Assembly: GCF_004684095.1 (NCBI RefSeq)
Contig: NZ_SRII01000003.1
Location: forward strand, 496,001 to 560,000
Reading direction: 5' to 3'
Origin: Hymenobacter sp. UV11
GTDB taxonomy: Bacteria; Bacteroidota; Bacteroidia; Cytophagales; Hymenobacteraceae
DNA: 64,000 nucleotides
Of this stretch, positions 1-8,754 are shown in pieces. The position numbers were made by a program, and so were the translations under genes. The first letter of the stretch is position 1. Each line of letters opens with the position of its first letter. The notes beneath the pieces are model-generated. The model was not told where the DNA came from, did no database searches, and saw only the letters and a program-made list of their open reading frames with translations.

Positions 1-2
1 AC

Positions 3-1577
3 TGGCGCGAGCAGACCTACCCCCGCTGGATGCAGCCGGCCGACATCTACGAGAGTGAAAACCTGGGTACCAACGCCGTTCATTTTCAGGCCAATACCGT
101 GCTGGCCCTCATGGCCCGGCAGCTCGGCCACGCCGATGTAGCCGCGCAGCACGAGCAGGTGGCGGCCAAGATGAAAGCCGCCATCAACCAGCACCTGTGG
201 CAGGAAAAGGCCGGCTACTACGCGCAGTACCGCTACGGCCGGCTGTTTCCGGTGCTCTCGCCGCGGGCCGAGGCGCTGGGCGAGGCCCTGAGCGTGTACT
301 TCGGCGTGGCGGAGGGGGGTAGGGCTGCGCAAGTGGTGGCCAGCACGCCCACCGTGCCCTTCGGCATTTCGTGTATTTACCCCCAGATTCCGGGCATTCC
401 GCCTTACCATAATGACGCGGTGTGGCCCTTCGTGCAGACCTTCTGGGCGCTGGCCGCCGCCAAGGCCGGCAACGAGGCCTCGCTCACGGAAAGCATCGCC
501 GCCATCTACCGCCCGGCGGCGTTGTTTTTGACGAATAAAGAGAACTTCGTGGCCGAAAACGGCGACTTTGCCGGCACCCAGATTAACTCCAGCAACATGC
601 TCTGGAGCCTGTCGGGTAGCCTGGGTTTAGTGTACAAAATCCTGTTCGGGATGCACTACGAGGCCGACCGGCTCGTCTTTCAGCCCTTCGTGCCGCAGGC
701 CTTCCAGGGCAGCCGCTCGCTCACCAATTTCACCTACCGAAAAGCGGTGCTGGACATTGACCTGCAAGGCTTTGGCAACGCGATAAAAACCATTACGCTT
801 GATGGCAAGGAGCTAGCCGGCGCGGCCGTGCCGGCCACCCTCACCGGCCGCCACCAGGTGCGCATCGTGCTCAGCAGCCAGGCCCCGGCCGCGGCCAAAA
901 CCAACCGCGTCGCCAATGCCTACTCGCCCGAAACGCCGCAGGTGACCCTCGCCAACGGCCACCTCAGCTGGCCCGCCATCAAAGACGCCCAAACCTACCG
1001 CGTGCTGCTGAATGGCCAGCCCGTAAATGCCAGCGGCGCGCTCACCTACGCCGTGCCCGCCGGCGCCCCCGCCTACGCCGAGTACCAGGTTGTGGCCATC
1101 GATAACAAAGGCTTGGAGTCCTTTGCCAGCGAGCCGCTGCCCGTGACCACTGCCGCCACCGAGGTTCAGCTCGAAACCGTGGCCCCCGCCGCCGCCTACG
1201 CCTACAAAGGCTTTAGCGGCAAGGGCTTCGTAGAAACAAGCACTGCTAAAAACACCGTGCTCCGCATTCCGGTGACGGTGGCCGAGGACGGTATGTACGC
1301 CGTGGATTTCCGCTACGCCAACGGCAACGGCCCCATCAACACCAATAACAAGTGCGCCATCCGCACGCTGCGCAACGGCCCGGCCCAGCTCGGCACCATC
1401 GTGCTGCCCCAGCGCGGTGTGGACGAGTGGTCGAACTGGGGCTTCACCAACGCCGTGCGGGTGCAGTTGCCCAAAGGCACGACGACCCTCACCCTGGCCT
1501 ACGAGCCGGCCAACACCAACATGAACGGCGCCGTGAATCAAGCCATGCTCGACTACTTGCGCCTGCGCAAGCTGTAA
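3..1577 (+). CDS. Secreted six-hairpin-type glycosidase, C-terminal part (5' truncated)
   Basis: The reading frame is open to the left edge, so the N-terminus lies outside the window. The first 230 residues look like the end of an alpha/alpha six-hairpin glycosidase: helical segments with Trp/Tyr/Asn-rich motifs (YHNDAVWPF, INSSNMLWS) followed by a beta-rich C-terminal cap. Residues about 290-370 form a fibronectin-like linker, and the last 130 residues (from about VQLETVAPA) resemble a CBM6/CBM35-type carbohydrate-binding module ending in a hydrophobic strand (AMLDYLRLRKL). It probably trims plant or microbial polysaccharide outside the cytoplasm. The exact GH family cannot be fixed without the N-terminus. 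GGGGTAGGG occurs in-frame at 316. Confidence 0.6.
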   Translation, partial: WREQTYPRWMQPADIYESENLGTNAVHFQANTVLALMARQLGHADVAAQHEQVAAKMKAAINQHLWQEKAGYYAQYRYGRLFPVLSPRAEALGEALSVYFGVAEGGRAAQVVASTPTVPFGISCIYPQIPGIPPYHNDAVWPFVQTFWALAAAKAGNEASLTESIAAIYRPAALFLTNKENFVAENGDFAGTQINSSNMLWSLSGSLGLVYKILFGMHYEADRLVFQPFVPQAFQGSRSLTNFTYRKAVLDIDLQGFGNAIKTITLDGKELAGAAVPATLTGRHQVRIVLSSQAPAAAKTNRVANAYSPETPQVTLANGHLSWPAIKDAQTYRVLLNGQPVNASGALTYAVPAGAPAYAEYQVVAIDNKGLESFASEPLPVTTAATEVQLETVAPAAAYAYKGFSGKGFVETSTAKNTVLRIPVTVAEDGMYAVDFRYANGNGPINTNNKCAIRTLRNGPAQLGTIVLPQRGVDEWSNWGFTNAVRVQLPKGTTTLTLAYEPANTNMNGAVNQAMLDYLRLRKL

Positions 1578-1701
1578 AACGGAGTGGTACTCCGTTTCCG
1601 GTCACGCAATTCGCAACAGATAACGAAATGATGCTCCGTTCCACAACCACTACCCCCCACATCTTGCGCAACGACGAACGGAGTGCCACGCTGTTCTACC
1701 T

Positions 1702-1709
1702 TACTTTTG
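1702..1709 (+). promoter_or_regulatory. Bacteroidota -7 promoter element (TACTTTTG)
   Basis: TACTTTTG matches the Bacteroidota -7 consensus TAnnTTTG. It ends 6 nt before the ATG at 1716, so transcription would begin at or next to the start codon, giving a leaderless or nearly leaderless mRNA. Confidence 0.5.
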
Positions 1710-1715
1710 CTCCCC

Positions 1716-1973
1716 ATGACGGACGCTGAATTTGACCTGCTCGACGAGCTATATTTCGTAACGCCATTTCGGGTGCTGCTCGAAAAAACCGGCCGGCCCG
1801 CCGCCGAGCTCCTCCCGGTGCTCGGCCACCTGCTGGAGCGCGGCCTGGTGCGCTACTACTGGCCCGACCCCGACACCGAGCTGGCCTACGAGCCCACCTC
1901 CTTCGGCGCGCTGGGCCAGGATGCCAGCTACCTGGCCTCGAAAGAGGGCCTGCTGCAGCACAACACCCGCTAG
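1716..1973 (+). CDS. Small conserved hypothetical protein upstream of permease
   Basis: A protein of 85 residues, acidic and without signal peptide or membrane segment. Its first half (FDLLDELYFVTPFRVLLEKT, then a second helix pair) reads like a small winged-helix or helical protein. I chose ATG 1716 because a -7 element ends only 6 nt upstream and an earlier in-frame Met would lie before the expected transcription start. The stop is 2 nt before the GTG of the OppC-like permease, so the two are probably co-transcribed and may be translationally coupled. Function is unknown; a role tied to the transporter is inference from position only. Confidence 0.7.
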   Translation: MTDAEFDLLDELYFVTPFRVLLEKTGRPAAELLPVLGHLLERGLVRYYWPDPDTELAYEPTSFGALGQDASYLASKEGLLQHNTR

Positions 1974-1975
1974 CC

Positions 1976-3064
1976 GTGGCCGCCGTGCCCCTGGCCCCCG
2001 ACGTGCTCCCCGCCGGCCTCGACTCGGCGGTGGTGGTGCCGCCCCCGGTGCGCACGCCCGGCTACTACGTGCGCCAGCGCCTGTGGGCCAACCGCCCGGC
2101 GGTGGCCGGGCTGGTGTTTATCGGCCTGTGCGCGCTGGTGGCGCTGCTCGGCTACTGGGTGCTGCCCGACAACTCGCCCGATGCCAACAACGGCCTGGTG
2201 CAGCTGCAAAAGCAGCCGCCCGGCTTCGTGGCCACCATCTACCAGCGGCCCGACCCCAACGCCCTACCCCCCGGTAATGCCCTGGAGGTGTGGCTATATG
2301 GCCGCCCGCCCCAGCTAAAAGATGCGGTAGCCCTTCCCAACGAACAACAAAAAACCGACAACCAACAACGAATAACCCGCCGCTACTGGCTGGGCACCGA
2401 CAAGGCCGGGCGCGACGAGCTGAGCCGGCTGCTGCTGGGCACGCGCATCTCGCTGGGCATTGGGCTGGTGGCGGTGCTCATCTCGTTGGCGCTGGGGGTG
2501 GGGGTAGGGGCTACGGCCGGCTACTTCGGCGGATGGATAGACAGTGTGCTGCTGGGCCTGATGACGGTGGTATGGAGCATTCCCGGCATTATGCTGGTCA
2601 TTGGTATTTCCTTAGCTTTGGATAGTAAAGGCGTATGGGTCAGCTTTGTAGCTGTGGGCCTGACCATGTGGGTCGATGTGGCGCGGGTGGTGCGTGGGCA
2701 GGTGCTGGGGCTGCGCTCGGCCACGTTTATCGAGGCCGGCCGGGTGCTGGGGCTGCCCACCTGGCGGCTCATCTTCGTGCACTTGCTGCCCAACCTGCGC
2801 GGGCCGCTCATTGTGCTGGCTACCAGCAACTTTGCCGCCGCTATTCTGCTTGAGGCGGGCCTGAGCTTTCTGGGCCTGGGCGTGCAGCCGCCGGCCCCCA
2901 GCTGGGGCCTCATGGTGAAGGAGGGCTACGACCTGCTCGGCACCGAGGCGGGCCTGTGGCTAACTGCGTTACCTGGGCTAGCCATCAGCTTGTTAGTGCT
3001 GAGCTTTAACGTGCTAGGCAATGCCCTGCGCGATGCCTTCGACCCTAAAACGCAGCTGACCTGA
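1976..3064 (+). CDS. ABC transporter permease, OppC/DppC family
   Basis: A 362-residue inner-membrane permease of the peptide/nickel importer type. An N-terminal membrane helix (about residues 44-63) is followed by a periplasmic loop, then the binding-protein-dependent transport domain with helices from about residue 155. The cytoplasmic EAA-like loop (EAGRVLGLPTWRLIFVHLLP) that docks on the ATPase is clear. The GTG start 2 nt after the previous stop is the natural choice. No OppB, ATPase or binding protein lies nearby, so partners must be elsewhere. The first periplasmic loop (around 2335-2385) carries an odd Gln/Asn-rich stretch (NEQQKTDNQQR) encoded by AC-rich, AT-richer DNA, which looks like an in-frame insertion. 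Confidence 0.85.
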   Translation: MAAVPLAPDVLPAGLDSAVVVPPPVRTPGYYVRQRLWANRPAVAGLVFIGLCALVALLGYWVLPDNSPDANNGLVQLQKQPPGFVATIYQRPDPNALPPGNALEVWLYGRPPQLKDAVALPNEQQKTDNQQRITRRYWLGTDKAGRDELSRLLLGTRISLGIGLVAVLISLALGVGVGATAGYFGGWIDSVLLGLMTVVWSIPGIMLVIGISLALDSKGVWVSFVAVGLTMWVDVARVVRGQVLGLRSATFIEAGRVLGLPTWRLIFVHLLPNLRGPLIVLATSNFAAAILLEAGLSFLGLGVQPPAPSWGLMVKEGYDLLGTEAGLWLTALPGLAISLLVLSFNVLGNALRDAFDPKTQLT

Positions 3065-3168
3065 AATAGTGGGAGGCAAGTTGGGCTTCCGGCCGTATTA
3101 TTGTAGCTGTCGCTGTACGCCTGGCGGCCTCCTTTGCTACCGAGTTAGTACTCATTCATTCTGCCTTT

Positions 3169-4419
3169 ATGCCCCAAACCGCTGAAATTGCGGGCCTCGA
3201 AAAACGCCTTTTCCTAAAGGAGCGGGAGCTAGGGGCGCTGCTGGAGATTACGCAAGCTATGACCCACGACTCGGTGGAGGCTGATTTATATAAGATTTAC
3301 CAGTTCACGCTGATTGGGCAACTAGGGGTGCGGCGGCTGGCGCTGTACGTGCTGGAAGAGGGCGTTTTTAAGCTGAAGATTAATTTCGGGACCGCCCTAC
3401 CCCCCAACTCGCACCTTTTACCCGCCGAGGTAGCAAAGTGGTGCATTGATGTGCCCTGCCCGGTCAAAAACCTGGGGCTAGGGCCAACCTGGCAAAACTT
3501 CGAATTGCTGGTGCCGGTGCGCCGCCGCGACATCGTGCAGGCCCTCGTATTTGTGGGCACGGTGCACGGCGACTACGCTAGCAGCGAGGCCCTTGCGTTT
3601 CTGGAAACGCTGAGCAACATCCTGCTTGGGGCCGTGGCCAACCTGCGCCTGGCCCGCCAGCGCGAGGCCCTGCTGGTAGCCGAAGCCGCCGTGCGCCGCG
3701 AAATTGAGATTGCCCAGCAGGTGCAGCAGCTGCTGTTTCCGCAGCACCTGCCTAATAATGCGCACTACGCCCTGCACGCCACTTACCAGCCGCACACGGA
3801 AGTAGGCGGCGACTACTACGACGTAGTCGAGATTGATGCCCACCGCCTGCTGGTGTGCGTGGCCGATGTGAGCGGCAAGGGCGTGCCCGCCTCCCTGCTG
3901 ATGTCCAACTTCCAGGCCGGGCTGCGCACGCTGCTGCGCCAGGGTATCAACCTGGCCACCACCGTGCGCGAGCTCAATTACCTGCTGTTTCGCAATTCGG
4001 GCGGCGAGAAGTTTATCACGGCTTTCCTGGCCATTTACGACCGCCGTACGCGGGTGCTCGAATACGTAAATGCTGGCCACAACGACCCGCTGCTGCTGCC
4101 TGATACCGGCCCACCCGAACTGTTGCACGACGGCACCATCATGCTGGGTATCATGGACGAGCTGCCCATGCTCAAGGTCGGGCTAACGGTGATGCCGCCG
4201 CGCTCCCTGCTGTTTGCCTACACCGATGGCCTCACGGAAGTATTTAATAATCAGCAGGAAGAGTTTGGCGAAGCCGGTGTGCTGCGCGCCCTCACCCGCA
4301 ACCGCTACCTGCCCCTGCCCGGCCTGCACCAGGAATTGCTGCGCTGCATCTGCGAGTTCAACAGCAACGGCGACCGCTTCGACGACGACGTAACCATGCT
4401 AAGCCTGAGAGTGAAATAG
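3169..4419 (+). CDS. GAF-domain SpoIIE/RsbU-type serine phosphatase
   Basis: A 416-residue cytosolic signalling protein. Residues about 20-165 form a GAF sensor domain, followed by a short coiled coil (AEAAVRREIEIAQQVQQLL) and a PP2C/SpoIIE phosphatase domain from about 215. Metal-binding motifs are intact: GGDYYDVVEID, VADVSGKGVPASLL, YTDGLTE and DRFDDDVTML. Such enzymes dephosphorylate an anti-sigma-factor antagonist (STAS protein) in partner-switching stress signalling. No STAS or anti-sigma kinase gene is nearby, so its substrate is unknown. ATG 3169 begins a natural N-terminal helix. A hairpin follows the stop. Confidence 0.88.
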   Translation: MPQTAEIAGLEKRLFLKERELGALLEITQAMTHDSVEADLYKIYQFTLIGQLGVRRLALYVLEEGVFKLKINFGTALPPNSHLLPAEVAKWCIDVPCPVKNLGLGPTWQNFELLVPVRRRDIVQALVFVGTVHGDYASSEALAFLETLSNILLGAVANLRLARQREALLVAEAAVRREIEIAQQVQQLLFPQHLPNNAHYALHATYQPHTEVGGDYYDVVEIDAHRLLVCVADVSGKGVPASLLMSNFQAGLRTLLRQGINLATTVRELNYLLFRNSGGEKFITAFLAIYDRRTRVLEYVNAGHNDPLLLPDTGPPELLHDGTIMLGIMDELPMLKVGLTVMPPRSLLFAYTDGLTEVFNNQQEEFGEAGVLRALTRNRYLPLPGLHQELLRCICEFNSNGDRFDDDVTMLSLRVK

Positions 4420-4445
4420 GGGGTAGGGTTATGAGTAAGGATAAA

Positions 4446-4496
4446 AAAGACCGTCGTGCTTCAACAAGCGGACGCCAGCTAAGCCCGACGGTCTTT
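4446..4496. terminator. Bidirectional terminator-like hairpin between convergent genes
   Basis: An 11-bp perfect stem, AAAGACCGTCG (4446-4456) and CGACGGTCTTT (4486-4496), flanks a 29-nt loop. It lies between the phosphatase and the convergent O-antigen ligase gene, whose TAA stop (4495-4497) overlaps the right arm. Confidence 0.6.
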
Positions 4497-5952
4497 AGTT
4501 ATCCTCCTCGGTTAGCCACTTTTCGCTGCGGATAAGCACGGCCAGCGCCACGAAGAAGACGGAGCCGATTTTGTCGACTTCCACCAGCTCGTTGAGAAAG
4601 AGATGGGAGAGAATAATAACCAGCGACAGGCTCACGGCCAGCACTATCCGGCGCACCTCGGGCCGCTGCGCGCTGGCGTGGTAGAGGCGCTCGGCCGTGA
4701 GCAGCGCCGTGGCCACCAGCGCGCAAAATAGCGCAAAGCCCGGAATACCTTGCTCGGCCAGCGTCAGCAAAAAGTAATTGTGGGCCGTGGACTGCTCGAA
4801 GTTGTGGCTGACGTAGGTGCGAAAGCCTGACACCGTGTAGCGCTTGTACTCGGGGTAAAACGTGGCCGGGCCGCTGCCCACCAGGGGCTTGTCGGCAACC
4901 ATGCGGGCGGCGGCCACCCAGCGGTACACCCGCTCCATGCCCGACACATCCTGGAGCGTGTAGGTCGATTCGAGGTGGGCCGCCAGGTTGTTGCCGTGCC
5001 AGATAGTCTTCTCGTAATCAGGCGCAAAGCGCATGAAATTATCGCCGCTCACAAAATACGTCACACTGCCCGCTACCCCCAGCGCTAGGCTCAGCAGCAC
5101 TACCCGCGTGAGGCGCAGCCGCAGCACCCAATAGAAAAGGCCCGCCACTGGCAGCGACAGCCAAGAGGCGCGGGTGTATGACACAACCAACCCCACTAGC
5201 AGCACCCCGCCCGCCGCTAGCCACCAGCGCCGCCGCAGGGGGGTAGGGGCCTGCCCCGCCAGCCCCCAGGCCAGCGGCAGCAGTAAGGCCAGCACCGTGG
5301 CATAAATAACGTGGTTGCGGTAAAACGGCTGAATGGCCCAGTTGGTGAGCGCAAAGCTGAAGCCGGTGCTGGCGTGCCGCGGCAGCACCCAGGCCAGCGA
5401 TGCTACTGCCGCCAACACGTAGCAGGCTGCCAGCCGCCAAAAATCGGCGGGCCGGCGCAGCAGCAGCAGGCTGCCCAGTAGAAAAGGCACCAGGTACCAG
5501 CACTTGGCCAGCACGTACTTGAAAGACCGTAGCTGATTAGTAGAGAAGCAGATATCTAACACCGACCACGCCAGCAGCAGCACCGGCAGCACCAGCAGCG
5601 GGTGCCGCCACTCGCGGCGCGTAAGCTGCCCCAGGCTGCCGGGGCCCAGCAGCAGCGCCAGCGGCACGCAGCCCAGCAGCAGCACCATCAGGGGCTCGGA
5701 GGGCACGTCCATGCTCAAGCTGCCGGGCAATGCCACCTCGTGCGAAAACGGCAGCGTCAGAAACAAGAGGTAGTACAGCCACTGCCAGCGCGTGAGCAGC
5801 AGCCCCAGGCCCAACACCGCCAGCGCCGGCAGCACCAGCATGGGCTGTTGCCGCAGGACCGCCAGCGCCCCACCCGCCACCAACAGGCCCACAAAGCCGA
5901 CAAACAGCCATTGGCTGGTATCGGTAGGGCGCAGGCGCAGCAGCTTTTTCAA
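4495..5952 (-). CDS. O-antigen ligase/polymerase (Wzy/WaaL-like) membrane protein
   Basis: A 485-residue inner-membrane protein with about eleven hydrophobic segments and one large periplasmic loop (about residues 290-380) bearing the family-typical pattern around GMERVYRW, PLVGSGPATF and HNYFLLTLAEQGIPG. This is the Wzy_C/O-antigen ligase architecture; it joins or polymerises lipid-linked glycans at the periplasmic face. The frame opens with TTG (5950-5952) directly after an in-frame stop, so a TTG start appears real; no ATG occurs before residue 38. It lies 72 bp downstream of the Wzz gene on the same strand. Ligase and polymerase roles cannot be separated by sequence alone. Confidence 0.85.
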   Translation of the reverse strand: MKKLLRLRPTDTSQWLFVGFVGLLVAGGALAVLRQQPMLVLPALAVLGLGLLLTRWQWLYYLLFLTLPFSHEVALPGSLSMDVPSEPLMVLLLGCVPLALLLGPGSLGQLTRREWRHPLLVLPVLLLAWSVLDICFSTNQLRSFKYVLAKCWYLVPFLLGSLLLLRRPADFWRLAACYVLAAVASLAWVLPRHASTGFSFALTNWAIQPFYRNHVIYATVLALLLPLAWGLAGQAPTPLRRRWWLAAGGVLLVGLVVSYTRASWLSLPVAGLFYWVLRLRLTRVVLLSLALGVAGSVTYFVSGDNFMRFAPDYEKTIWHGNNLAAHLESTYTLQDVSGMERVYRWVAAARMVADKPLVGSGPATFYPEYKRYTVSGFRTYVSHNFEQSTAHNYFLLTLAEQGIPGFALFCALVATALLTAERLYHASAQRPEVRRIVLAVSLSLVIILSHLFLNELVEVDKIGSVFFVALAVLIRSEKWLTEEDN

Positions 5953-6024
5953 TTATCAAGTATCAGTTAACAATCATCATTTATCAATTTCTAGGACGAA
6001 CGGTTTTGGGTAAGTCCTGCATTG

Positions 6025-7095
6025 CTAATTGATGATTGCAGAGGGCCGGCGGTACAGCTCTAGCAGCAGAATGAAAAAGACCGACAGCGCCAGCGTCAGC
6101 AGCACCGAGCCCAGCACGATAACCGTGCGAAATGGTTTGCTCTTGCGGGTGGCGGGATAGGCTTTCTGCACCTGGTAGAGCGACGACACGCGGCTGGTGA
6201 GCGAGGTTTCGGCCTGTTCGTAGGCGCCCTGTGAGGCCACGTAGCGCGTCTGAATATCAGTTAGTCGGCTATTTAGCAGGTTTACCGAGTCGGTGCCCTG
6301 GGTCCAGCCTTCGAGGTTAATGGCGTTGCCGCCGTCGGCGCGAATCAGGCCATTGAGCGCCCGGCGCAGGCCCGATACGCTGCCGCCGCCGCCGCCCTCG
6401 GCCACGCGCAGCTCTTTTTCCGTCTCAATCACTTCTTTGGCCAGGTAGCGGCCCTGCTGCTCCAGCCCAAACACGCCGTAGCGGCGGCGGGCGCCCAGCA
6501 GCCGCTGCCGGGTGCGCTCGTAGCTGCGGCCCAGCTGCGCCGAGCGCTGCCGGTACAGCTCCAGCACGTTGCGGCGGTTTTCGAGGGTAAGCTGCTGGTT
6601 TACTGAGTCAATGGCCGCCACCATGGCATTGGCCACGGCCGCCGCCAGCTTCTTATCGTAGTCCTGAAACGTGAGCTCGATGGCATCGCGCTCGTTGTGC
6701 ACAATACTCAGGTTACTATTAAATTCGCCCAGCACGGCGTTTTCCACCACATCGGAGCCCGGCTGGCCCATATTGTAGTGCTGGTAGAGGTTGAACCGCT
6801 TAATCATGAGCTCGGCCAGGGGTAGCGACTGGCCGATGGTCAGCACACGGTCCAGGTCTTCGGAGCGGGCGCCTATTTCCAGCTTCGAGCCCTCCACCAG
6901 GCGGTCAGGGTCAGTGCTTTGGGGCGAGGTGGGGAGAAATACCGCGGTGGAGCTATAAATATTGGGTAGCGCCCACGCCACCGCCGCACTCACCACGGTG
7001 GCCAGGCCCACAGCCAGAGCCAGCAGGTATTTCCAACGGTGAAAAACAGCCCGTAGGCCAGCAGCGGAGAAGGGTGGTAACGAATCGGGCGACAT
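6025..7095 (-). CDS. Wzz-type polysaccharide chain-length determinant
   Basis: A 356-residue protein with the Wzz topology: short cytoplasmic N-terminus, membrane helix at about 24-44 (YLLALAVGLATVVSAAVAWA), a long mostly helical periplasmic domain, and a second membrane helix near the C-terminus (TVIVLGSVLLTLALSVFFIL). It sets glycan chain length together with the polymerase. The ATG at 7095 (MSPDSLPPF) is chosen because the frame upstream is Arg/Cys-rich and overlaps the divergent flippase gene. It lies upstream of the ligase/polymerase gene in a probable operon and lacks a C-terminal tyrosine kinase domain. Confidence 0.85.
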   Translation of the reverse strand: MSPDSLPPFSAAGLRAVFHRWKYLLALAVGLATVVSAAVAWALPNIYSSTAVFLPTSPQSTDPDRLVEGSKLEIGARSEDLDRVLTIGQSLPLAELMIKRFNLYQHYNMGQPGSDVVENAVLGEFNSNLSIVHNERDAIELTFQDYDKKLAAAVANAMVAAIDSVNQQLTLENRRNVLELYRQRSAQLGRSYERTRQRLLGARRRYGVFGLEQQGRYLAKEVIETEKELRVAEGGGGGSVSGLRRALNGLIRADGGNAINLEGWTQGTDSVNLLNSRLTDIQTRYVASQGAYEQAETSLTSRVSSLYQVQKAYPATRKSKPFRTVIVLGSVLLTLALSVFFILLLELYRRPSAIIN

Positions 7096-7179
7096 AAACT
7101 GGGAAAAGAGCGGCGGCTGCGGGGCTCGCCCAACGCGGCAACGGACAAAGATAAACCGCTGCCCGCCCCAGCCCGGCTT

Positions 7180-7187
7180 TACCTTTG
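7180..7187 (+). promoter_or_regulatory. -7 promoter element for the flippase gene (TACCTTTG)
   Basis: TACCTTTG is a perfect TAnnTTTG match in the divergent gap between wzz and the flippase gene. The predicted transcription start is near 7193-7195, so the flippase coding region must begin downstream of this point. Confidence 0.5.
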
Positions 7188-7276
7188 CGTTTTCAATTGA
7201 CCACGGGCCGCGCCCCTTTTTTCGCATCAAACGCTTTCTCGGTAATATCAGCCTGGCCGTCGTTCTCAACCTGCTG

Positions 7277-8659
7277 GTGAAGCCCGGTTGGGTGCTGCTC
7301 GAAAACGTCGTGCAGGACCGCATCGGCCACAGCGCATTTGGCCTGGTGGCGGCCTGCTCGGCCCTCACCATTGTGGTGGCCACCCTGGCCGACCTCGGCC
7401 TCACGCAGTTCACGGTGCAGCGCCTGGCCGCCGAGCCTGGCTTTGCCGACAGCGAGTTTCCGACGCTGCTGCCCATGCGCGGGCTACTCACGGTGGGCGC
7501 GCTGGGGCTGCTGCTGGCGGTGGGCTGGGGCCTGGGCTACCGCGGCGGCCAGCTCACGCTGCTGGCCGCGGTGGGGGTAGGGCTGCTGCTGACGCAGTAC
7601 GGGCAGTTTTTGCGGGCCCCCGTGCAGGCCCGCCAGCACTTCAATACCGACGCCGTGCTCTCGGTGCTCGAAAAGCTGCTGGCTTTTGGGCTGGTGATGG
7701 GGCTGCTGCTGAGCGGGCAGCTGGAGCTGAGCAGCTACGTGGGGGCGCGGCTAGCGGCGGCGGCGTTCACGGCCATCCTGTTTTTTGGGCTGTTGCGGCG
7801 GCTGTTTGGGCGGCTGCCGCACCGCTGGCCCCGCCGGCGGGCGGCCAGAAAGCTGCTGCGGGGTAGCCTGCCGTTTGCCCTCATTGCCCTGCTCTACGGC
7901 ATCAACGAGCGGGTCGATATGGTGCTGCTTGAGCGCCTGTCGTCGCCTACCCAGGCGGGCTACTACGCCGGCGCCTACCGCTGGCTCGACGCCGCCATGA
8001 TGTACGCCTGGACGGTGCTACCCCTCTTTTTTGCCCGCTTTGCCCACGCCTCGGCCCGCCCGCGCGAGCTGCGCCAGCTGCTATGGTTGGGGCAGCGCAT
8101 TGTGGCGGTGCCGCTGCTGCTGGTTGTGGCCTTCGTGTTGTTTCGGGGCGAAGTGCTGTTCTGGCAGTTCAGCCACAGCGATACGCATGCCCTCACGCGC
8201 ATGACGCTCTGCCTGAAGGTGTTATTTCTAAATGTATTGGTGCACGCGTTTTGCGCCATCTACAGCACGTTGCTCACCAGCACCCGCCACCAGCGGGCCG
8301 TGAGTTGGCTGGTCACCTTCAGCATTCTCCTCAACATTGCCCTCAACCTGCTGCTGCTGCCGCGCCACGGGGCGCTGGCCGCCGCCGCCAACACGCTGCT
8401 GAGCGCCGTGGTGGTGTCGGTGGGCTACGTGTGGTTGGTGGCCCGGCGCATGGATATCGCCGTGCCCTGGCACATTCTTTCCCGGCTGGCCCTGGCGTTT
8501 GGCCTGCTGTGCGGCGGCTGGTTCCTTGCCCAAACGTACCTTACCCTGGCCTGGTGGCTCGAAACCGGCCTGATGAGTCTATTCTTTGCCGCGCTGCTAC
8601 CCCTCACCGGCCTCGTGCAGCGCCGCGAGCTCAAGTTTCTTCGGGTTCCTGGTTTTTAG
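7277..8659 (+). CDS. Oligosaccharide flippase (Wzx/MATE-like)
   Basis: A membrane protein with about 12-14 hydrophobic helices and charged loops (GINERVDMVLLERLSSPTQAG) typical of polysaccharide flippases that move lipid-linked oligosaccharides across the inner membrane. The GTG at 7277 is the first conventional start, but it falls inside the first family motif. In-frame codons upstream (7223-7276) read RIKRFLGNISLAVVLNLL and match the usual Wzx N-terminus, so real translation probably begins further upstream at a non-standard codon (ATT 7196 or ATC 7226), or an indel in the C/T run at 7213-7222 hides the start. The last codons and TAG stop lie inside an inverted-repeat arm. Confidence 0.85.
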   Translation: MKPGWVLLENVVQDRIGHSAFGLVAACSALTIVVATLADLGLTQFTVQRLAAEPGFADSEFPTLLPMRGLLTVGALGLLLAVGWGLGYRGGQLTLLAAVGVGLLLTQYGQFLRAPVQARQHFNTDAVLSVLEKLLAFGLVMGLLLSGQLELSSYVGARLAAAAFTAILFFGLLRRLFGRLPHRWPRRRAARKLLRGSLPFALIALLYGINERVDMVLLERLSSPTQAGYYAGAYRWLDAAMMYAWTVLPLFFARFAHASARPRELRQLLWLGQRIVAVPLLLVVAFVLFRGEVLFWQFSHSDTHALTRMTLCLKVLFLNVLVHAFCAIYSTLLTSTRHQRAVSWLVTFSILLNIALNLLLLPRHGALAAAANTLLSAVVVSVGYVWLVARRMDIAVPWHILSRLALAFGLLCGGWFLAQTYLTLAWWLETGLMSLFFAALLPLTGLVQRRELKFLRVPGF

Positions 8660-8729
8660 GTTTCGAATACCTATATGCTTGCGATAGCTAACTTTCAAAT
8701 TAGGAACCAGGAACCTAAAAACCAGGAAC
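8645..8729. repeat. Inverted repeat (GTTCCTGG/CCAGGAAC type)
   Basis: A perfect 18-bp inverted repeat (8645-8662 and 8712-8729) with extra nearby copies of AGGAAC. The left arm contains the flippase stop codon. A related arrangement with AACCAGGAACC occurs at 44232-44300 before the SDR gene. Confidence 0.7.
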
Positions 8730-8754
8730 TTGAAAGAATTAGGAACCCAAAAAG

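Noticed and set aside
813..1541. 242-residue minus-strand frame over the glycosidase
   Set aside because: Antisense shadow of a real gene, Gly/His/Val-rich with no domain.
7096..7491. N-terminal extension of the Wzz protein
   Set aside because: It is Arg/Cys-rich, overlaps the divergent promoter and flippase gene, and the Wzz topology begins at 7095.
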